From the NCBI RefSeq assembly GCF_900187225.1, contig NZ_LT906436.1, forward strand, positions 1,674,001 to 1,738,000: 64,000 bases of DNA. The letters run 5' to 3'. This stretch comes from Listeria monocytogenes. Lineage in GTDB: Bacteria > Bacillota > Bacilli > Lactobacillales > Listeriaceae. Below the pieces are notes generated by a model. That model ran no database searches, had not been told where the DNA came from, and was given only the letters and a program-made list of their open reading frames with translations. The translations under genes were made by a program, and so were the position numbers. This document shows, piece by piece, positions 60,709-64,000 of this stretch (position 1 is the first letter of the stretch; each line of letters begins with the position of its first letter).

Positions 60709-60805
60709 GTTTTGAAATTTAAGTTTATATATTTCAAAACCATTGTATTATATGCACACTACCCAAGTCAAGAACTTTTGAAATTAATTGGTTTATATTT
60801 CAAAA
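60709..60805. promoter_or_regulatory. Two matched 30-nt palindromic operators between methyltransferase and tetR
   Basis: GTTTTGAAAT (60709-60718) / ATTTCAAAAC (60731-60740) and TTTTGAAAT (60776-60784) / ATTTCAAAA (60797-60805), each with exactly 12 bases between arms, 66 bases apart. The first overlaps the predicted start of methyltransferase transcription (minus-strand TTGACT 60766-60771, 18 bases, TACAAT 60742-60747). The second overlaps the -35 region of tetR (-10 TATTAT at 60823-60828). Confidence 0.75.
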
Positions 60806-60867
60806 TAAGCATTTTTGTGTTATATTATGCTAAAGAAAAAAATTAGTTTTTAGGAAGTGATTAGATT

Positions 60868-61452
60868 GTGAATAATTATGAAAAAAGAACGCTTAGTAAG
60901 AAAACTGCGATTATTGAGGCAGCACTAATTTTATTTGGAAAGCAAGGCTTTACTGCTGTAAGTATTAAAGACATTGCTGCACTTGCAGATGTTTCACAAG
61001 TTTCTATTTATAATTATTTTGGAAGTAAGGAAGCGCTCATTGGTGAATGTGCTAGAGTTATCATGCAAGATACCATTGCTTTAGCGGAAGAAATTTTAGC
61101 ATCAGAAGGAACATTTACACAAAAATTAGAGCGGGCTATCCAGCTTTGTAACACAGAAATAAATCTTTCTTTAAGTAAATTTATATCTAAAGAAGCAAGC
61201 AAAGATCAGCAATTCTTAATACTTTTAGTAAATAATATTAATTCGCTAAAAAAAGATATTTATATGAAATATGTTGCTGCTGGAAAAGAAGCTCAAGTCA
61301 TAGATAATGCCATTTCGGATGAAGTAATTCAACTTTTTATTGATGCGATTAATAGTTTGGGGCTCACAGTTCCCGAGGAGGAGCTTGAGGAAAAACAGGC
61401 GGAAATTATTCAGTTGTTTTTGTATGGGTTGATTGGTCAAGGTCGGAAATAG
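60868..61452 (+). CDS. TetR-family transcriptional repressor
   Basis: 194 residues, GTG start with AGGAAGTGAT upstream. N-terminal helix-turn-helix ILFGKQGFTAVSIKDIA, then ADVSQVSIYNYFGSKEAL, the classic TetR pattern at about 22-62; the C-terminal ligand domain is unlike any I know. Divergent from the methyltransferase, with two palindromes between, so it most likely represses both. Ligand unknown. Confidence 0.9.
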   Translation: MNNYEKRTLSKKTAIIEAALILFGKQGFTAVSIKDIAALADVSQVSIYNYFGSKEALIGECARVIMQDTIALAEEILASEGTFTQKLERAIQLCNTEINLSLSKFISKEASKDQQFLILLVNNINSLKKDIYMKYVAAGKEAQVIDNAISDEVIQLFIDAINSLGLTVPEEELEEKQAEIIQLFLYGLIGQGRK

Positions 61453-61479
61453 CATTAATCTCTTATTTTACAGATAATA

Positions 61480-61521
61480 AAAAACCTGCAATCCACTTTA
61501 TTTGGGATTACAGGTTTTTAT
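61480..61521. terminator. Bidirectional terminator between tetR and the mupG-like gene
   Basis: Stem AAAACCTGCAATCC/GGGATTACAGGTTTT with 8-9 base loop, T-runs both ways. Confidence 0.9.
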
Positions 61522-61528
61522 TAATTTT

Positions 61529-62617
61529 TTATTTCTTCTTCTCAACCAATCTAAAATGTTGCCACGGTAGAATAGTATCTAATAAATAGCGCTCTTCTGG
61601 AACAATTCGAGCAACGATATTGGTATTGCCGGAGTTTTCCATTTCTTGAAGGGCTACTTGCATTTCGCCTTTGTAGCGTTCATAGCCATTGTTGTCAATT
61701 GTTACATCGCCTTTTGCAATGGTGTTTGTGTCATGCGCAGGGAAATCGTGTTGTTTGAAATTAACACGCGTCATTGTTGAACGTAACACGTACTCGGAAG
61801 CATCGCCACGATTGAAATGTTTTTGTGTTAAAACGATTTCTTTTTCCACGTCAGTTGCACCATCTAAAAACTCTACTGCTAATTGTAATTCATTACGATT
61901 TAATTCACTTAAAGCGCGTAATTCGTCTTCAGAAGCGAACATATTCCCGACAATGACATCATCAATCAGGCCAGTGTTCCAAAGATCTTTTGCTTGAACA
62001 GTAATTTCCACTCCGCGATGTTCTTCCATTGTTGGAAGTCCACCGTCTACAACAAACCAAGGGCCAAATTCGCCGCTGTTAGAAGAAACGAATGCTGCTG
62101 TGCGTAAGTTTAAGTCTTTGAATTGTTTACTCGTACGCAAGAAATGTTCTCTGGAAAGACCAGTGTATTTTCTTGGATAGAAGTTGTGACAACCAATGAT
62201 ATTTCCTACGTTTGCTTGGTAAGATAGGATACTTTCTACGTAACGAGTACCATTACTGATGTTTAGCTCGATTTTCAAGTCCGTATCATCAAAGGACATT
62301 GCTGCCTCTTCGGAACCAGAGAAACCTAAATCTAGGCGTAATCCAGCTAGACCAAGCTCTTTAAAACGATCTAATTCTTTATAAGTGATATTTAACGATT
62401 CAAATACAGTGGGATCAACGTCAGCAATAACGTCAAATCCTAATTCTTTTGCTCGTTTGCAAATGGTTTCTAATTTAGCAAATTCAGCTTCGTCATTAGC
62501 AGAAATCAAACAAGTAAAAATACGGCTAAAACCATATTTTGCAGCTGTTTCAATGTATTCCAATGATTCTTCAAGCGCTACATGTTGTGGAAATACGGAT
62601 ATTCCTAATTTTCTCAT
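61529..62617 (-). CDS. mupG: MupG-like 6-phospho-N-acetylmuramidase (GH170, DUF871)
   Basis: 362 residues. N-terminal TIM barrel (MRKLGISVFPQHVALEESL, FTCLISANDEAEF, VIADVDPTVFESL, LRLDLGFSG, IGCHNFYPRKYTGL) and a C-terminal cyclophilin-like domain. In S. aureus MupG cleaves PTS-imported MurNAc-6-phosphate disaccharide during peptidoglycan recycling. Here the gene ends a Lac-type PTS operon, so it likely cleaves the phosphorylated sugar those proteins bring in. Acidic Asp and Glu residues in the barrel are plausible catalysts. The substrate in this setting is an inference. Confidence 0.86.
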   Translation of the reverse strand: MRKLGISVFPQHVALEESLEYIETAAKYGFSRIFTCLISANDEAEFAKLETICKRAKELGFDVIADVDPTVFESLNITYKELDRFKELGLAGLRLDLGFSGSEEAAMSFDDTDLKIELNISNGTRYVESILSYQANVGNIIGCHNFYPRKYTGLSREHFLRTSKQFKDLNLRTAAFVSSNSGEFGPWFVVDGGLPTMEEHRGVEITVQAKDLWNTGLIDDVIVGNMFASEDELRALSELNRNELQLAVEFLDGATDVEKEIVLTQKHFNRGDASEYVLRSTMTRVNFKQHDFPAHDTNTIAKGDVTIDNNGYERYKGEMQVALQEMENSGNTNIVARIVPEERYLLDTILPWQHFRLVEKKK

Positions 62618-62638
62618 TTAAATCATCCCTTCAAAAGC

Positions 62639-62941
62639 TTATTTAGAGCGGTATAAATCAACAATTTCCTTCGCTAAGTCTTTAAAAGTAATAGCGTTCA
62701 TTAAGTGATCTTGCGCGTGAACAAGTAGTAATGATACTTCTGCTTTTTCGCCACGTGCTTCACCTTGAATTAATGAAGTTTGTGAATGATGCGCCTCAAG
62801 TAGTGCCGCTTCTGCATTTTTGATTTGCTCATCTGCAACGTCAAAATCCCCTTTTTTTGCCGCTTCGATTGCTAGCATTGCGTCACTTTTAGCGTTTCCC
62901 CCGTGTACGATTAATTGCATAATTGTTTGTTCTAATTCCAT
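62639..62941 (-). CDS. PTS system Lac-family EIIA component
   Basis: 100 residues, three-helix EIIA of the lactose/chitobiose (Lac) family. Phosphorylated His75 in LLLVHAQDHLM; the nearby Asp (HAQDH) is the metal-site residue of the trimer. Accepts phosphate from HPr and passes it to the EIIB next upstream. Located between EIIB and mupG in the sigma-54 operon. A membrane EIIC gene is not in the operon as far as the window shows. Confidence 0.93.
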   Translation of the reverse strand: MELEQTIMQLIVHGGNAKSDAMLAIEAAKKGDFDVADEQIKNAEAALLEAHHSQTSLIQGEARGEKAEVSLLLVHAQDHLMNAITFKDLAKEIVDLYRSK

Positions 62942-63010
62942 TGTTTACACATCCTTTTTCATTTATCGAACTTGTGTTTAATTCCTCTTCAAGCAGTCTC
63001 GAACTCGAGA

Positions 63011-63319
63011 TTATTTCTCAATCATTGCTAGTGCATCATTTAGCACTTTTTCGCCGTCCATTGTTCCATAGTCAATCCCATTAATGATCGCAACTGGAAT
63101 ACCTAATGGATCCAGTACTCGCTTCAAATTCTTCTCTAAAAAACGAACTTGCGGTGCGAGTAAAACAACATCTACGTTGCCTTTGTACTTGTCGAAATCA
63201 GCTTCTGCAACTGCTATAACAGTAGCATCCACTTGTTGTTTTTCGATAGCTTCTGTCATTTTTTTTACGAGCAGACTTGTGGACATACCGGCCGAACAAA
63301 CTAACATGATGTTATTCAT
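63011..63319 (-). CDS. PTS system Lac-family EIIB component
   Basis: 102 residues. Active-site Cys8 in MLVCSAGMSTSLL, the P-loop-like turn of the lactose/cellobiose EIIB family. Transfers phosphate to the sugar with a separate EIIC. First gene of the operon with EIIA and mupG, preceded by AGGAGGTTAAATTA and, about 45 bases further up, a sigma-54 promoter. Annotated as lichenan-type in related genomes, which is a family label, not a proven substrate. Confidence 0.93.
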   Translation of the reverse strand: MNNIMLVCSAGMSTSLLVKKMTEAIEKQQVDATVIAVAEADFDKYKGNVDVVLLAPQVRFLEKNLKRVLDPLGIPVAIINGIDYGTMDGEKVLNDALAMIEK

Positions 63320-63362
63320 TAATTTAACCTCCTAGTTTGAAAAGCTGCACGTATATATAATA

Positions 63363-63378
63363 TGCAAGATATGTGCCA
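63363..63378 (-). promoter_or_regulatory. Sigma-54 (-24/-12) promoter of the PTS-mupG operon
   Basis: On the minus strand TGGCACATATCTTGCA, a perfect match to TGGCACNNNNNTTGCW, about 44 bases before the EIIB start. Confidence 0.88.
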
Positions 63379-63429
63379 ACTTTTCTTCTAATTTGTTGCT
63401 TGCCTACAAAGTTTTTAGCTTACACAAGT

Positions 63430-63466
63430 AAAAAAGCCAAGTGTGTAAGACAATACACACTTGGCA
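63430..63466 (-). terminator. Terminator after the activator gene
   Basis: Stem GCCAAGTGTGTA/TACACACTTGGC with 6-base loop, then six T; it separates the regulator from the PTS operon. Confidence 0.92.
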
Positions 63467-63478
63467 GATTCCTTTTTC

Positions 63479-64000
63479 TTAATTTTCTTCCACCTGGTTT
63501 GAGAGCATCATCTGTGTTAAATATGCGATTTCTGATTGCGGTATTACGATATCATACTCAATTTCTACGTTTTCCATCATTTGTTGTGTAATTTGCATTT
63601 CCACCATATGGTTTTTGGCAAATTCATTTAAATCAGGGAATTCACGGTCGACAGCGCCTAATTTTACGCGTTCGATAAGGAAAGCTAAGTGCAGAATCAT
63701 ACCAATGTCTACACCAGACTCTAGTATAACATTAAGTTGCAATTGCAATTCTGAAATCACTTTTCGTAAAAAGTAAACCAGTTGTTCAGCAGAGCTTACT
63801 GCTTGTAGATTTCCTTCTAATGAAGCGATTAATTTTTCGTAAGGTACTTCATCATTTAATATTCTAGAAACAATCCCTAAGCCACCTTCTGATAAAACTT
63901 CCAGTGCGCTAAAGAATGGGATATCGCGATATTCAAAGGCCACTGACCCCATGATGGCTAGAATGTTATATTCTTCCATGAGTTGATCGATTCGTTCCCG
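63479..64000 (-). CDS. PRD-domain PTS-dependent activator, C-terminal part (runs off window)
   Basis: The frame is open to the window edge, so only the last 173 residues are seen. They form a PTS regulation domain: a long helical stretch with HLAFLIERVKLG, where the His is the likely phosphorylation site, then EFAKNHMVEMQ and YLTQMMLSNQVEEN. This end fits the LevR/ManR/CelR class of sigma-54 activators, whose C-terminus is a PRD. The sigma-54 promoter directly downstream strongly supports that class over a LicR-type antiterminator. The AAA+ domain must lie to the right of the window. Confidence 0.8.
   Translation of the reverse strand, partial: RERIDQLMEEYNILAIMGSVAFEYRDIPFFSALEVLSEGGLGIVSRILNDEVPYEKLIASLEGNLQAVSSAEQLVYFLRKVISELQLQLNVILESGVDIGMILHLAFLIERVKLGAVDREFPDLNEFAKNHMVEMQITQQMMENVEIEYDIVIPQSEIAYLTQMMLSNQVEEN

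Overview
The window is a stretch of a Listeria chromosome, almost certainly Listeria monocytogenes. It carries the 1711-residue sorted adhesin LapB, an intact FosX with all its metal ligands, an MprF/VanZ pair, and a gene order I recognise from the L. monocytogenes EGD-e lmo1664 to lmo1721 region. Base composition is low-GC Firmicute apart from the RNA genes. No prophage, insertion sequence, transposase or CRISPR array was seen. Species and locus names come from memory of the families, not from a search.

Layout. 1-9.3 kb: start of metK behind a SAM riboswitch, a small membrane protein, lapB with a sigma-B-type promoter, a NUDIX/small protein/2-hydroxyacid dehydrogenase operon, yidD, and an orphan zinc-binding lipoprotein behind a Zur-like box. 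9.3-16.7 kb: menaquinone genes menF-D-H-B-E on the minus strand with menA divergent. 16.7-23.4 kb: methionine operon metE-metI-metC-yitJ behind a second SAM riboswitch. 23.4-32 kb: an MFS transporter, then one rRNA operon (16S-23S-5S) with tandem promoters, followed by 21 tRNA genes in the order of the Bacillus subtilis trnB array.

32-42.4 kb: perR, a D-2-hydroxyacid dehydrogenase, gsaB, a FUSC-like membrane protein, a UPF0374 nucleotide phosphatase, mutY-fabL, a YfhP-like membrane protein, recX-yfhJ-dut, and a sigma-B-type promoter driving a YfhF-like epimerase. 42.4-55.2 kb is rich in envelope and drug-tolerance functions (mprF, VanZ family, fosX, an AAC(3)-family protein). It also holds a cytosolic PAS chemoreceptor under apparent MogR sites, a 23S rRNA uracil methyltransferase, a deoxynucleoside kinase and map. 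55.3-59.8 kb: flavodoxin, M29 aminopeptidase, MFS transporter and a stand-alone MreB paralogue.

59.8-64 kb is the most interesting part. A tRNA-Arg(CCT) gene is followed by a membrane-anchored methyltransferase diverging from a TetR regulator over two matched 30-nt operators. Then comes a Lac-type PTS operon whose enzyme is a MupG-like 6-phospho-muramidase. That operon is driven by a perfect sigma-54 promoter and sits beside a truncated PRD-type, probably LevR-family, activator.

The genes form recognisable circuits. Both SAM riboswitches tie SAM synthesis and methionine synthesis to SAM level. Menaquinone genes cover the steps from chorismate to prenylated quinone except menC and menG. PerR and the Zur-like site mark metal and peroxide control. 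Sigma-B, MogR and sigma-54 sites mark stress, motility and sugar regulons. Every start codon moved from the longest open frame was moved on Shine-Dalgarno spacing and family N-termini.
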